Assembly: GCA_022615465.1 (NCBI GenBank)
Contig: JAKEGR010000310.1
Coordinates: 1 to 7,205, forward strand
Source of the DNA: Planctomycetota bacterium
GTDB taxonomy: Bacteria; Planctomycetota; Planctomycetia; Pirellulales; Lacipirellulaceae
Direction of reading: 5' to 3'
DNA length: 7,205 nucleotides
Part shown: piece after piece, positions 1 through 6,169 of the stretch
Layout of the letters: the number at the start of each line of letters is the position of its first letter
Numbering within the stretch: the first letter of the stretch is position 1
Notes under the pieces: model-generated
Databases searched by the model: none
What the model saw: the letters and a program-made list of their open reading frames with translations, nothing else
Told to the model about the DNA's origin: nothing
Position numbers and translations under genes: made by a program

Positions 1-1011
1 AACATCGCCTACGTCGTGGAAGTTGAATTTGAAGGCACCGAAGTCGACTTCAAAGACGTTTTCGCCGAGATGCACTCGTTACCGGTGGTTGGGAACTTTC
101 GGGCCGGTCATTTCAAGGAACCGATCGGCCTGGAGGAGTTGACCAGCAGTCGCTTCGACACGTTCATGGAGCAGTCCTACGCCACCGCCGCCTTCACGCC
201 CGCCCGCAACTATGGCGTGATGCTCTTCGACGCCCTGGACGCCTCGGACGACGCCACATGGTTCCTCGGCGCGTTTCGCCACAACTCCGACGATTCGCCC
301 ACTGCCATTGCCACCCAACGCGACGACCGCAACGATTGGTCGTTGGCCAGCCGACTGGCCTGGCTGCCGTACTACGATGAACCCTCCAAAGGACGCTACC
401 TGGTCCACACCGGGATCAGCTACCGCTATGGGAATGGCAACGACGACCCACTCAGCCCGGCCCGCTTCGATCGTGGGGCTTACATCGGTAATCAGCCGCC
501 GATCGGCGTAGGGGTCAATCCAGAGAGCGATAACTGGAACCAGGTGGGAGCGGAGTTCGCGGTCGTGTGGGGCGCGTTGAGCTTCCAAACCGAGTATTTC
601 CACGCCTTCGTGACTAGCGGAGAAGAATACGACGGCGCGTATGTCCAATTCTCTTACTTTCTCACCAGCGAACATCGCGGTTACGACAAACCGACGAAAT
701 CCTTCTATCGCGTCCATCCGTTCGAGCCGGCTTTTTGGATCGATGCCCACCGCGGCTGCTGCTACGGCCGCGGTGCCTGGGAGCTGACGACCGGCTGCTC
801 GTATGCCGACTTGGAAGACGGCGAGGATCTCGACACGGGCCGCCTGGAACGGGCCTTCGTCGATGGTGCAATCTTTGGGGTCAACTGGTACTTGAACCCC
901 TATTCCCGTGTGATGTTCAACTACAACCGCGAAATAACCGATTTCGTCGATGCCGGCACCCCCGACTCCAACGCAAATATCTTCGGCGTCCGCTGGCAGA
1001 TCGATTGGTGA
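1..1011 (+). CDS. OprO/OprP-type phosphate-selective porin, C-terminal part (5' end outside window)
   Basis: Frame 1 is open from base 1 to the TGA at 1009-1011 (336 codons), so the start lies upstream; the GTG at 16 is an internal valine. The protein has the alternating polar/aromatic strands of an outer-membrane beta-barrel. It has the motif typical of the OprO/OprP family (PF07396): GAWEL at bases 775-789, then a GVNWYLNP..RVMFNYN stretch near 880-930. It ends in WQIDW, a terminal aromatic residue as expected for BAM-dependent insertion. In this family the trimeric barrel passes phosphate or other anions through the outer membrane; the substrate here cannot be told. Planctomycete members are usually well over 400 residues, so roughly the first quarter is probably missing. 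Three cysteines (CC at 757-762, C at 796-798) are uncommon in a barrel. The family call is firm; the specificity is not. Confidence 0.85.
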   Translation, partial: NIAYVVEVEFEGTEVDFKDVFAEMHSLPVVGNFRAGHFKEPIGLEELTSSRFDTFMEQSYATAAFTPARNYGVMLFDALDASDDATWFLGAFRHNSDDSPTAIATQRDDRNDWSLASRLAWLPYYDEPSKGRYLVHTGISYRYGNGNDDPLSPARFDRGAYIGNQPPIGVGVNPESDNWNQVGAEFAVVWGALSFQTEYFHAFVTSGEEYDGAYVQFSYFLTSEHRGYDKPTKSFYRVHPFEPAFWIDAHRGCCYGRGAWELTTGCSYADLEDGEDLDTGRLERAFVDGAIFGVNWYLNPYSRVMFNYNREITDFVDAGTPDSNANIFGVRWQIDW

Positions 1012-1031
1012 GCTTGGCCGGTGCCGAGTGC

Positions 1032-1054
1032 CACTGCTGGCTTGTCCGGCAATG
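1032..1054 (+). terminator. Hairpin downstream of the porin gene
   Basis: CACTGCTGG (1032-1040) and CCGGCAATG (1046-1054) can pair around a 5-nt loop, with one mismatch and one G-U pair. It lies 21 nt after the porin stop. There is no T-run after it, so it is at best a structural 3' end or weak terminator; it could also be another dispersed repeat. Confidence 0.3.
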
Positions 1055-1064
1055 CAAGAACGCG

Positions 1065-1143
1065 CCGGGGTCTGGTCCATTTTTCGGCCAACAGACTACG
1101 ACTTTGACCTGCCGGCGTCGACCGAAAACTTGGACCTGACCCC
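1065..1143. repeat. 79-bp imperfect palindromic repeat, copy A
   Basis: The outer arms are near-complementary. The left arm starts GGGGTCTGGTCCA and the right arm ends TGGACCTGACCCC, each followed inward by TTTTCGG/CCGAAAA; a variable core lies between. An ungapped comparison with 6085-6163 gives 67 of 79 identical bases, with almost all differences in the core and the arms nearly unchanged. That pattern points to a dispersed, structure-selected element of the REP or MITE type. It sits between the 3' ends of the porin gene and the convergent FliL-like operon, where a long hairpin could stop transcription from both sides. Confidence 0.8.
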
Positions 1144-1157
1144 CCTGGTCCCCGTTC

Positions 1158-1655
1158 TCAAATGCCGTCCACATCCAGCCGAAATTCGCTCACATAGATG
1201 TCGTCGATTGCCAGTTCGGGCATCATCCGACGCAGTCGAAACAAGATCCGTCGCCGGAATGCGTGTAGCTCCGGATCATCGAAGTCGGCAAGTGGTACCC
1301 GCCGGGTCGCGACGATCACCTGATCGCGGATCTTGTTCCGGCGGTGGACAAACAGTTCGCGAAATTTCGGCAGCGCCTCTTCCTTCACCGCCGCGAAAGC
1401 CAGAAAAGTGATCGAGCTCTTGCGGGCTTCCGTGGGGTAATAGACACGAACCCGAAAGTCGCCCAGCTTCACGCCATGGACGCCCGCTTCCGAAGCTGGC
1501 CCGATGTCCATCTCCGCGGAGACTACCGCGGGATCCATCGCGCCTCCGCCGCCGCTCGCATGGCTCAAGCGACTGCCGGCGACAACCGAACCAATTGCCA
1601 CGAGTAAGGTCACGCACCCCGGGTGTGATTTCAAGTTGCTTCGAAATGCATTCAT
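1158..1655 (-). CDS. Exported FliL-like protein (paralog 1)
   Basis: A 165-residue protein with ATG at 1655, preceded by GGAG 5 nt upstream on the minus strand (1661-1664). Residues 12-33 form a signal peptide with a probable type I cleavage after SHA (31-33), followed by a glycine run. The mature part resembles the FliL domain (PF03748): a KLGDF strand at 63-67, IRDQVI at 109-114, FDDPEL at 125-130, a basic amphipathic helix, and a final strand IYVSEFRL at 153-160. FliL proteins sit in the inner membrane near the flagellar stator, but no flagellar gene is nearby and the signal here appears cleavable, so a flagellar job is doubtful. It follows its paralog by only 15 nt and is surely co-transcribed with it. 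The similarity was judged by eye; the function is unknown. Confidence 0.75.
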   Translation of the reverse strand: MNAFRSNLKSHPGCVTLLVAIGSVVAGSRLSHASGGGGAMDPAVVSAEMDIGPASEAGVHGVKLGDFRVRVYYPTEARKSSITFLAFAAVKEEALPKFRELFVHRRNKIRDQVIVATRRVPLADFDDPELHAFRRRILFRLRRMMPELAIDDIYVSEFRLDVDGI

Positions 1656-1670
1656 GACCGCTCCGCTGCC

Positions 1671-2180
1671 CTACAGTTCCTGACTCATCACCTCGGTAAT
1701 CAGCACCTGCTTGACTTCCACTTCGCCAAGCTGAGCCTGCACCAGATCGGCCAGGTGAGACTTCAACGCTCCCAGTTCCGGATCCTGCAATTCAGCGACC
1801 GAAGCCTTTCGGCAAACACGAATCACCTGGTCGCGCAACTCCCCCTCATGACGCTCCCAGACTTCAGCGATCTGTGATTCTCGGCCCGGCTCCACTAAGG
1901 CGTGTAACTCGAAATCGAACTGGAAACGATTGCTCCGCTTCGGCTGTTCGCTGTTGGAATCCACAACAATCGGAATCGGAATGGCATAGCGGCCAAGCGA
2001 AAACTCCGTGAGATCCTCCCGCGAGGTAACAAGCCCCAACGCATCAAAGTCGAACGGCGCTGGCCCGCTGCAACCCCCAACGGCCAACAGCACCGCGCCC
2101 AAGCACAATAGTCCAAGCCTCGACCACATGGCCAATCCACGCAGCTTGCCGACACCAGGGGTTGGAACCAACCGGATCAT
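1671..2180 (-). CDS. FliL-like lipoprotein (paralog 2)
   Basis: A 169-residue protein if it starts at the ATG at 2180, which has GAGG 9 nt upstream. The ATG at 2129 is an alternative that gives a shorter signal peptide, and an ATG at 2288 would add an unlikely arginine-rich leader. The hydrophobic stretch ends in AVGGC, a lipobox-like site with Cys37, so the mature protein is probably a lipoprotein. The domain matches paralog 1: SLGRY at 61-65, LRDQVI at 115-120, LQDPEL at 131-136 and a final strand VLITEV at 159-164. It is the first gene of a two-gene minus-strand operon and diverges from paralog 3. The FliL-domain call rests on the shared RDQVI and DPEL motifs and strand order. The role is unknown; an envelope protein that works with its two paralogs is a reasonable inference. 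Confidence 0.75.
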   Translation of the reverse strand: MIRLVPTPGVGKLRGLAMWSRLGLLCLGAVLLAVGGCSGPAPFDFDALGLVTSREDLTEFSLGRYAIPIPIVVDSNSEQPKRSNRFQFDFELHALVEPGRESQIAEVWERHEGELRDQVIRVCRKASVAELQDPELGALKSHLADLVQAQLGEVEVKQVLITEVMSQEL

Positions 2181-2293
2181 CACACCGCGCCTCGCTCGGG
2201 AGTTTCGCCGAATACGGCGGCAATAGCAGACTGTTAGCCGGCACGACCGTTCCTTGCGGTCCTGCCGGACCTTTCCCACCACAAGCATAAGTC

Positions 2294-2322
2294 ATTCAGC
2301 CCACGCGGCGGCAACCTATACT
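2294..2322 (+). promoter_or_regulatory. Candidate promoter for the plus-strand FliL-like gene
   Basis: TATACT at 2317-2322 differs from the sigma-70 -10 consensus by one base. The -35 is weak (TTCAGC, 2295-2300, spacer 16). A start near 2329 would leave a leader of about 48 nt carrying a good ribosome binding site. The region 2181-2376 must also hold the promoter of the divergent minus-strand operon, for which I see only weak candidates around 2280-2312. Confidence 0.35.
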
Positions 2323-2362
2323 TGGACGGAATGGGACGCTGACCTTGGGGCCGGTTCGGTGG

Positions 2363-2367
2363 GGAGG
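2363..2367 (+). promoter_or_regulatory. Ribosome binding site that fixes the start of paralog 3
   Basis: GGAGG lies 9 nt before the ATG at 2377 and decides for that start over the upstream in-frame codon at 2254. Confidence 0.7.
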
Positions 2368-2376
2368 ATTGTACCG

Positions 2377-2871
2377 ATGCGACTGCTCGGCAATCGAAAC
2401 GACAGGCGAGCTCGTCAACGCATGTTTACCGCCGCCCAGCTTGTGCTCACACTGGGCGTTTGCCTGCTCCTCTGCCTCTGTGGCGGCTGCTACGATGGCC
2501 ATGCCTTGGTCGAACGTGCGCGTTCCGCCGTGCTCAAGAGCCGTGATGCGGAGATCGATCTGGGCACCTATCACACCACGATGCCGCGCGATCCACAAAC
2601 AAACGCCTTTACCACGCTCCAAGTCCACGTGTTTGGCACCGCGCCGCGTTACCACGTCTCGGCCATCAAGAAACAACTTGCCGCCGATGAATTTCGGCTC
2701 CGCCATGGCACCCTCACCGCCATCCGTGGCACGACCCGTGCGGAACTCGCGGAGCCAGACCTGACCATCTTCCGCGCGCGAATCGAAAAGGTCGTGAACG
2801 ACATCCTCGCCGACGCGCCTGTAAAAACGATCGGCTTCCACGACATTCAGTTGCAGTACGACGAAGAATAG
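2377..2871 (+). CDS. FliL-like lipoprotein (paralog 3)
   Basis: A 164-residue protein. An arginine-rich n-region (NRNDRRARQR, 6-15) precedes a leucine-rich hydrophobic stretch that ends in CGGC at 35-38, so Cys38 is the likely lipidation site, although the -3 residue is cysteine rather than leucine. The mature part follows the plan of the two minus-strand neighbours: DLGTY at 61-65, a beta strand, a helix, then a diverged version of the RDQVI segment (RHGTLTAIR, 109-117), ELAEPDL at 123-129, and a last strand IGFHDIQLQ at 152-160. That last strand resembles the terminal strand of true FliL proteins. It is the most diverged of the three and is transcribed away from the others. Its role is unknown; the divergent arrangement and shared fold suggest one functional set. 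The repeat-rich mobile unit begins 24 bp after its stop. Confidence 0.75.
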   Translation: MRLLGNRNDRRARQRMFTAAQLVLTLGVCLLLCLCGGCYDGHALVERARSAVLKSRDAEIDLGTYHTTMPRDPQTNAFTTLQVHVFGTAPRYHVSAIKKQLAADEFRLRHGTLTAIRGTTRAELAEPDLTIFRARIEKVVNDILADAPVKTIGFHDIQLQYDEE

Positions 2872-2895
2872 GGCGGAAAGGCGGCCCGGCCGGGT

Positions 2896-3013
2896 CGCTT
2901 CGCGGTAACCGCGGTGCGCGCTGCGTCGTTTCATGCGGCATGCCCCGCTTTAATCCCGAAGGGATTCAATCTCTCAGCCCAGGGTTGGTCGGCTCGGCGA
3001 CCTACCCTGGGTT
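2896..3013 (+). repeat. 118-bp direct repeat, left copy
   Basis: It matches 3625-3742 with 6 mismatches and no gaps. Inside are short hairpins: AATCCC/GGGATT around GAA (2952-2966), and a 34-bp palindrome at 2978-3011 whose 14-nt arms (CCCAGGGTTGGTCG and CGACCTACCCTGGG) pair with one mismatch around a 6-nt loop. A separate perfect 10-bp palindrome, CCCGGCCGGG, lies just outside at 2885-2894. Confidence 0.9.
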
Positions 3014-3032
3014 TGTAACCGTCGCGAAACAC

Positions 3033-3053
3033 CAACCCTGAAAGGGTTGCATC
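3033..3053 (+). repeat. REP-like palindrome, left inverted copy
   Basis: CAACCCT and AGGGTTG pair around GAA, followed by CATC. It is the reverse complement of 3537-3557 with one mismatch in 21 bases, so the two face each other across the transposase gene. A TTG inside it (3047) is in frame with the transposase but is unlikely to be its start. Confidence 0.8.
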
Positions 3054-3082
3054 TGCGTTCGGACGCGCCTATCGTACACGGC

Positions 3083-3538
3083 ATGTCCCAATCTTTGGCG
3101 AAGATCCTGGTACATACGGTGTTCTCCACCAAGGACCGCCGCCCGTTTCTTCGGGACCGCGCGGTGCGGGATGAATTGCATTGTTACCTCGGCGGCATCC
3201 TGTCCAATGTGGGTTGCCAGCCGCTGATCGTCGGGGGCTGGGAGGAGCACGTTCATTTGTTGTGCGCGCTGTCGCGGACGTGCGAGGCGGCAGCAATGGT
3301 GAGGGAGGTCAAACGCGGTTCGTCGGTGTGGATCAAGACGAAAGGCCGCGGCCTGGAGGGCTTCGCATGGCAGAACGGTTACGGCATATTTTCGATTGGT
3401 TTCTCGCAGATCGAAGCGGCGCGCGCTTACATCGTTGGACAGGAGGAACATCACCGCCAGATTTCATTCCAGGATGAATTTCGGGCGTTACTGAAACGGT
3501 ATGAGATCGAATTTGATGAACGGTATGTGTGGGATTGA
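3083..3538 (+). CDS. Y1 (IS200-like) transposase, REP-associated type
   Basis: A 151-residue single-domain HUH nuclease (PF01797). The start is the ATG at 3083, because MSQSLAKILVHTVFSTK is the usual N-terminus of this family; no clear ribosome binding site precedes it. Metal-binding HVH is at residues 56-58 in WEEHVHLL. The expected catalytic tyrosine is Tyr116 in ARAYIVGQ, followed by EEHH at 121-124. Length and motifs are intact, so it is probably active. Such enzymes cut and rejoin single-stranded DNA at hairpins. There is no TnpB and no second subunit. The stop codon TGA overlaps the first two bases of the right inner palindrome (3537-3557), which ties the gene tightly to its repeats. 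RAYT is preferred over a plain IS200/IS605 element because of the flanking REP-like array. Confidence 0.9.
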   Translation: MSQSLAKILVHTVFSTKDRRPFLRDRAVRDELHCYLGGILSNVGCQPLIVGGWEEHVHLLCALSRTCEAAAMVREVKRGSSVWIKTKGRGLEGFAWQNGYGIFSIGFSQIEAARAYIVGQEEHHRQISFQDEFRALLKRYEIEFDERYVWD

Positions 3539-3557
3539 TGCAACCCTTGCAGGGTTG
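3537..3557 (+). repeat. REP-like palindrome, right inverted copy
   Basis: GATG followed by CAACCCT and AGGGTTG arms around TGC; with flanking G/C the stem is 8 bp (3540-3558). It is the inverted partner of 3033-3053 and begins inside the transposase stop codon. The motif GATGCAACC recurs at 3617-3625. Confidence 0.8.
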
Positions 3558-3579
3558 CGGATCGGGGTGGGGATGCGAT

Positions 3580-3610
3580 CCCAGGGTAGCCGCTGCGCGG
3601 CAACCCTGGG
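3580..3610 (+). repeat. 31-bp REP-like palindrome
   Basis: Arms CCCAGGGTAGCCGC and GCGGCAACCCTGGG pair with a single A-A mismatch around TGC. The outer eight bases equal those of the palindrome inside the 118-bp repeat, so it belongs to the same family. It occurs only on the right side of the transposase gene. Confidence 0.8.
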
Positions 3611-3624
3611 CTGAGTGATGCAAC

Positions 3625-3742
3625 CGCTTCGCGGTAACCGCGGTCTGCGCTGCGTCGATTCATGCGGCATGCCCCGCTTTCATCCCGAAGGGATTCAATC
3701 TCTCAGCCCAGGTTGGGTCGGCTCGGCGACCTACCCTGGGTT
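3625..3742 (+). repeat. 118-bp direct repeat, right copy
   Basis: It carries the same parts as 2896-3013. Its 34-bp palindrome (3707-3740) is weakened by two changes in the left arm. Bases 3703-3742 also encode the last codons and stop of rlmN on the other strand. Confidence 0.9.
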
Positions 3743-4809
3743 CGCATCTCCTCTTGCGCCCGCCGACAAAGCTGCCCGCAAGCCGCGTCGATCGCTTCCC
3801 CCTTGCGGTGACGAAATTTCACCGCCACGCCGCGCGCTTCCAACGTCTGGCGAAACGTCCGCTGTGCCGCCAGGCCCGGCGTTTGATAAGGCAATCCGGC
3901 CACCGGGTTGTACGGGATCACGTTCACCAGTGCCGTGCGACTGGCCAGCAAATCCGCCAGTTGCTCGGCATGCTGCCGGCTGTCGTTCACCCCGGCCAGC
4001 AGCACATACTCAAACGTGAGCCTGCGACCGGACACGTCGAAGTAGTGATCCGCCTCGACCAGAACCTCAGCGAGCGAAATCGTTCCACTCACGGGCACGA
4101 TCCGCCGCCGAAGTTCGTCGTTCGGAGCGTGCAATGACACGGCCAGGCGATACCGCGGCGTGGTTTCCGACAACCGCCGCATCGCCTTCGGCAGGCCCAC
4201 GGTCGAAACCGTGATCCGCCTCGCACTGATTCCCAGGCCGTCTTCGCGGCTCGCTTCCGCCAGCGCGGGCAGCAGCGCGTCGAGGTTCGCCAGCGGCTCG
4301 CCCATGCCCATCACCACGATATGACTCAGCCGCTCGTCGGGTCCGAGCAACCTCTGCAGCCGCAGCATTTGCTCCACGATTTCGCCCGTGGCCAGATTGC
4401 GCTGCAACCCATCCAGCCCGCTTGCACAGAACACGCATCCCATCCCGCAGCCAACCTGCGTGCTGAGGCAAATCGTCCGCCGTCCCACTCGCCCCGCCGG
4501 GGAAAGGCGCGGCGACCGGTCTTCTCGCAGCAGTACGCATTCGACCTGCCCGCCATCCCGCATCGTGAGCAGCAGTTTTTCCGTGCCGTCGGCCGCCTGC
4601 GCGTGCCGTGCGATCTCAGTGCTCCACGGCGTGAAGTCGCGCGCCAACTCGCACCGCAAGCCCCGCGGCAGATTGGTCATTGCCTCGAACCCGGCCGCGC
4701 GCCGTTCAAACAGCCAGTTGCGTACCTGCCCTAGACGATACGCGCCCTGCCCCCGGGCTTGGAACCAAGGCGCGAGCAAGGAATCAATCGCGTCCAACAA
4801 ATGCGCCAC
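3703..4809 (-). CDS. rlmN: Dual-specificity 23S rRNA/tRNA adenine C2-methyltransferase RlmN
   Basis: A 368-residue radical-SAM enzyme that methylates C2 of A2503 in 23S rRNA and of A37 in some tRNAs. The cluster-binding motif CGMGCVFC gives Cys121, Cys125 and Cys128. Cys344 in DAACGQL corresponds to the methyl-carrying cysteine near the end of E. coli RlmN, and Cys114 to its conserved Cys118. GMGEPL is at 168-173 and NVIPYNP at 296-302. The start is GTG at 4809; an in-frame stop at 4828-4830 leaves no upstream choice, and the ribosome binding site is poor. It lies 90 bp after sppA on the same strand. Residues 357-368 (TQGRSPSRPNLG) and the stop are encoded within the 118-bp repeat, so the tail probably came from a repeat insertion. 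All catalytic residues precede it and the length is normal. Confidence 0.95.
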   Translation of the reverse strand: MAHLLDAIDSLLAPWFQARGQGAYRLGQVRNWLFERRAAGFEAMTNLPRGLRCELARDFTPWSTEIARHAQAADGTEKLLLTMRDGGQVECVLLREDRSPRLSPAGRVGRRTICLSTQVGCGMGCVFCASGLDGLQRNLATGEIVEQMLRLQRLLGPDERLSHIVVMGMGEPLANLDALLPALAEASREDGLGISARRITVSTVGLPKAMRRLSETTPRYRLAVSLHAPNDELRRRIVPVSGTISLAEVLVEADHYFDVSGRRLTFEYVLLAGVNDSRQHAEQLADLLASRTALVNVIPYNPVAGLPYQTPGLAAQRTFRQTLEARGVAVKFRHRKGEAIDAACGQLCRRAQEEMRTQGRSPSRPNLG

Positions 4810-4855
4810 TCGACCAAAACCCCACGATCAGGAAGAAGTACCACGATGCGGTTTC

Positions 4856-4883
4856 AATCAACCCAACCGCTGGCTGGTTGATT
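4856..4883 (-). terminator. Inverted repeat between sppA and rlmN
   Basis: AATCAACC (4856-4863) and GGTTGATT (4876-4883) form a perfect 8-bp stem with a 12-nt loop, 16 nt after the sppA stop. No T-run follows, so it may be an attenuating or RNA-processing hairpin rather than a full terminator. Confidence 0.35.
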
Positions 4884-4899
4884 CGCGCGTCACTTCGAC

Positions 4900-5994
4900 T
4901 TAGCGCCGCGAACTCGATACCGCCGCGGGCAGCCACGTCCACAGATAATATGCCCGCGGCGCCATCAAATCCAACACCGAGCGAACCTCCGCCAAACTCC
5001 GCGCCGGCACCGCGGAGTCTACCCCCAGCAGCGACCCCAGCAGCGTCGGCGGCTCTTCATATTTTACGCACCGCACTTCGTCCATGTTGACATTCGCCAG
5101 TTCCGCCGCACGCTCAATCGCCGCCTCGATAAACCCGATCTTGTCCACCAACCCGCGTTCCACGGCCTGCTCGGCCGTAAACACCTGACCAGTCGCAGCC
5201 GCGTCGAGAGCCGCCGCGTCGTCCTTGAACTTCGGCCGACCGCTCACGACGATTTTCTTGAACCCGGAAAAACTCTCGTCCACCAATGCCTGCAACACGT
5301 TGCGTTCTTCCTCGGTCATCGGCTTGGTCGGCGAACCCATGCCTTTCAACGGGCCGCTCACGATCGAATCGTCTTTGACTTGAAACATCTTCAGCGAACC
5401 GGAAAGGTCGTAATGCGGAATGATCACGCCGATCGAACCAGTCCACGTCGTCGGCTCTGAAAAAATCGAATCGGGCTTTTCGCCCACTGCCATGGCAATG
5501 TAATACCCGCCGCTGGCGCACATGCTTCCCATGCTCACCACCAGCGGCAGGTTGCGATCCTCGGTGAGTTCCCGCAGATGGTGATACAGGTAGTCGCTCC
5601 CCGTTACCGTCCCGCCCGGAGAATCGATCCGCAGTACCACGCCCACCACGTCGTCGTCCTCGCGCACCCGATCGATCTGCTTCTTGGCAAAGCTCCCCTC
5701 CCCATCCATGATCGCACCGCTCACCTCGATGATCGCGAGCTTCGGCCGCGCCGTCTTCGAGAGCGAGTGATATTTCTCCTGGGGCTGGTCGGCGGGACTG
5801 AAATAACTCTGGTAACGACCATACATGCCGACGCAGGTTATCACCGCCAGCACCAACGCGGCCAATAACCACTTGCCAAACCGACCGAACAACGTCGCTG
5901 GCGGTGGCGGTTGAATCATGATCGGCTGCGGCGCCGAGGCGATAGGCGCGGAACCCATTTGCGATGACGGCAACGAAGTATCCGATTGGTCCAT
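4900..5994 (-). CDS. sppA: Signal peptide peptidase SppA, S49 family
   Basis: A 364-residue membrane-anchored serine protease that degrades signal peptides left after secretion. The ATG at 5994 has GGGAG 7 nt upstream. A proline-rich cytoplasmic N-terminus is followed by one transmembrane segment (about 42-58), then the protease domain: LAIIEVSGAI at 86-95, RIDSPGG at 122-128, and SMCASGGYYIA at 157-167 with nucleophile Ser161. TGSIGVI is at 185-191, and SGPLKGMGSP at 213-222 carries Lys217 as the likely general base, as in the short Bacillus-type SppA with its Ser/Lys dyad. The tail after about 345 contains a YYLWTWL patch that might touch the membrane. The length fits the short single-domain class rather than the 67-kDa E. 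coli form. The family is certain; the exact catalytic lysine is by homology. Confidence 0.95.
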   Translation of the reverse strand: MDQSDTSLPSSQMGSAPIASAPQPIMIQPPPPATLFGRFGKWLLAALVLAVITCVGMYGRYQSYFSPADQPQEKYHSLSKTARPKLAIIEVSGAIMDGEGSFAKKQIDRVREDDDVVGVVLRIDSPGGTVTGSDYLYHHLRELTEDRNLPLVVSMGSMCASGGYYIAMAVGEKPDSIFSEPTTWTGSIGVIIPHYDLSGSLKMFQVKDDSIVSGPLKGMGSPTKPMTEEERNVLQALVDESFSGFKKIVVSGRPKFKDDAAALDAAATGQVFTAEQAVERGLVDKIGFIEAAIERAAELANVNMDEVRCVKYEEPPTLLGSLLGVDSAVPARSLAEVRSVLDLMAPRAYYLWTWLPAAVSSSRR

Positions 5995-6048
5995 GACGCG
6001 ACTCCCTTTCCCGGAATATGTGCTAGCAGCCCACGCTCACCCAACGCC

Positions 6049-6078
6049 ATTCTAAGACATACCCCACTCCCGATGCAA
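6049..6078 (-). promoter_or_regulatory. Candidate sigma-70-type promoter of sppA
   Basis: Read on the minus strand, TTGCAT (6073-6078), an 18-nt spacer, then TAGAAT (6049-6054), one base off the -10 consensus. Transcription would begin near 6042, about 47 nt before the ATG. Confidence 0.4.
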
Positions 6079-6084
6079 AGTCGT

Positions 6085-6163
6085 CCGGGGTCTGGTCCAT
6101 TTTTCGGCCAACCGGTTATGACTCCACCGTACCAGCGTCGACCGAAAACATGGACCTGACCCC
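6085..6163. repeat. 79-bp imperfect palindromic repeat, copy B
   Basis: The partner of 1065-1143 in the same orientation: the first 28 bases are identical, the core differs, and only one base differs in the right arm. It lies 6 bp beyond the -35 of the sppA promoter and ends 6 bp before the -35 candidate of the next gene, so it fills the gap between two divergent promoters. Confidence 0.8.
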
Positions 6164-6169
6164 TTCGCC

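Larger units (their letters stand above)
2896..3742 (+). mobile_element. Composite REP/transposase unit (REPtron-like)
   Basis: An 847-bp unit in which a single Y1 transposase gene is enclosed first by an inverted pair of 21-bp palindromes (3033-3053, 3537-3557) and then by a 118-bp direct repeat (2896-3013, 3625-3742). This is the layout known for REP-associated tyrosine transposases (RAYTs), which are usually single-copy and flanked by the palindromes they process. The outer boundaries are those of the direct repeat; no target-site duplication was identified. Confidence 0.7.

Noticed and set aside
79..1080. A 333-codon open frame on the minus strand opposite the porin
   Set aside because: It is a shadow of the GC-rich porin gene: the plus-strand frame has recognisable family motifs and a proper barrel end, while the minus-strand product has no recognisable domain.
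2296..2934. A 212-codon minus-strand frame opposite FliL-like paralog 3
   Set aside because: Its N-terminus comes from the 118-bp repeat and the same peptide start recurs in the other repeat copy; the plus-strand gene has a ribosome binding site and signal peptide.
3047..3082. Longer transposase starting at TTG 3047
   Set aside because: The extra 12 residues would be encoded by the palindrome and do not belong to the family's conserved N-terminus, which begins at the ATG at 3083.
2896..3742. CRISPR-like array because of the repeated units
   Set aside because: The repeats are few, of different sizes, internally palindromic and not regularly spaced, with a transposase gene between them.
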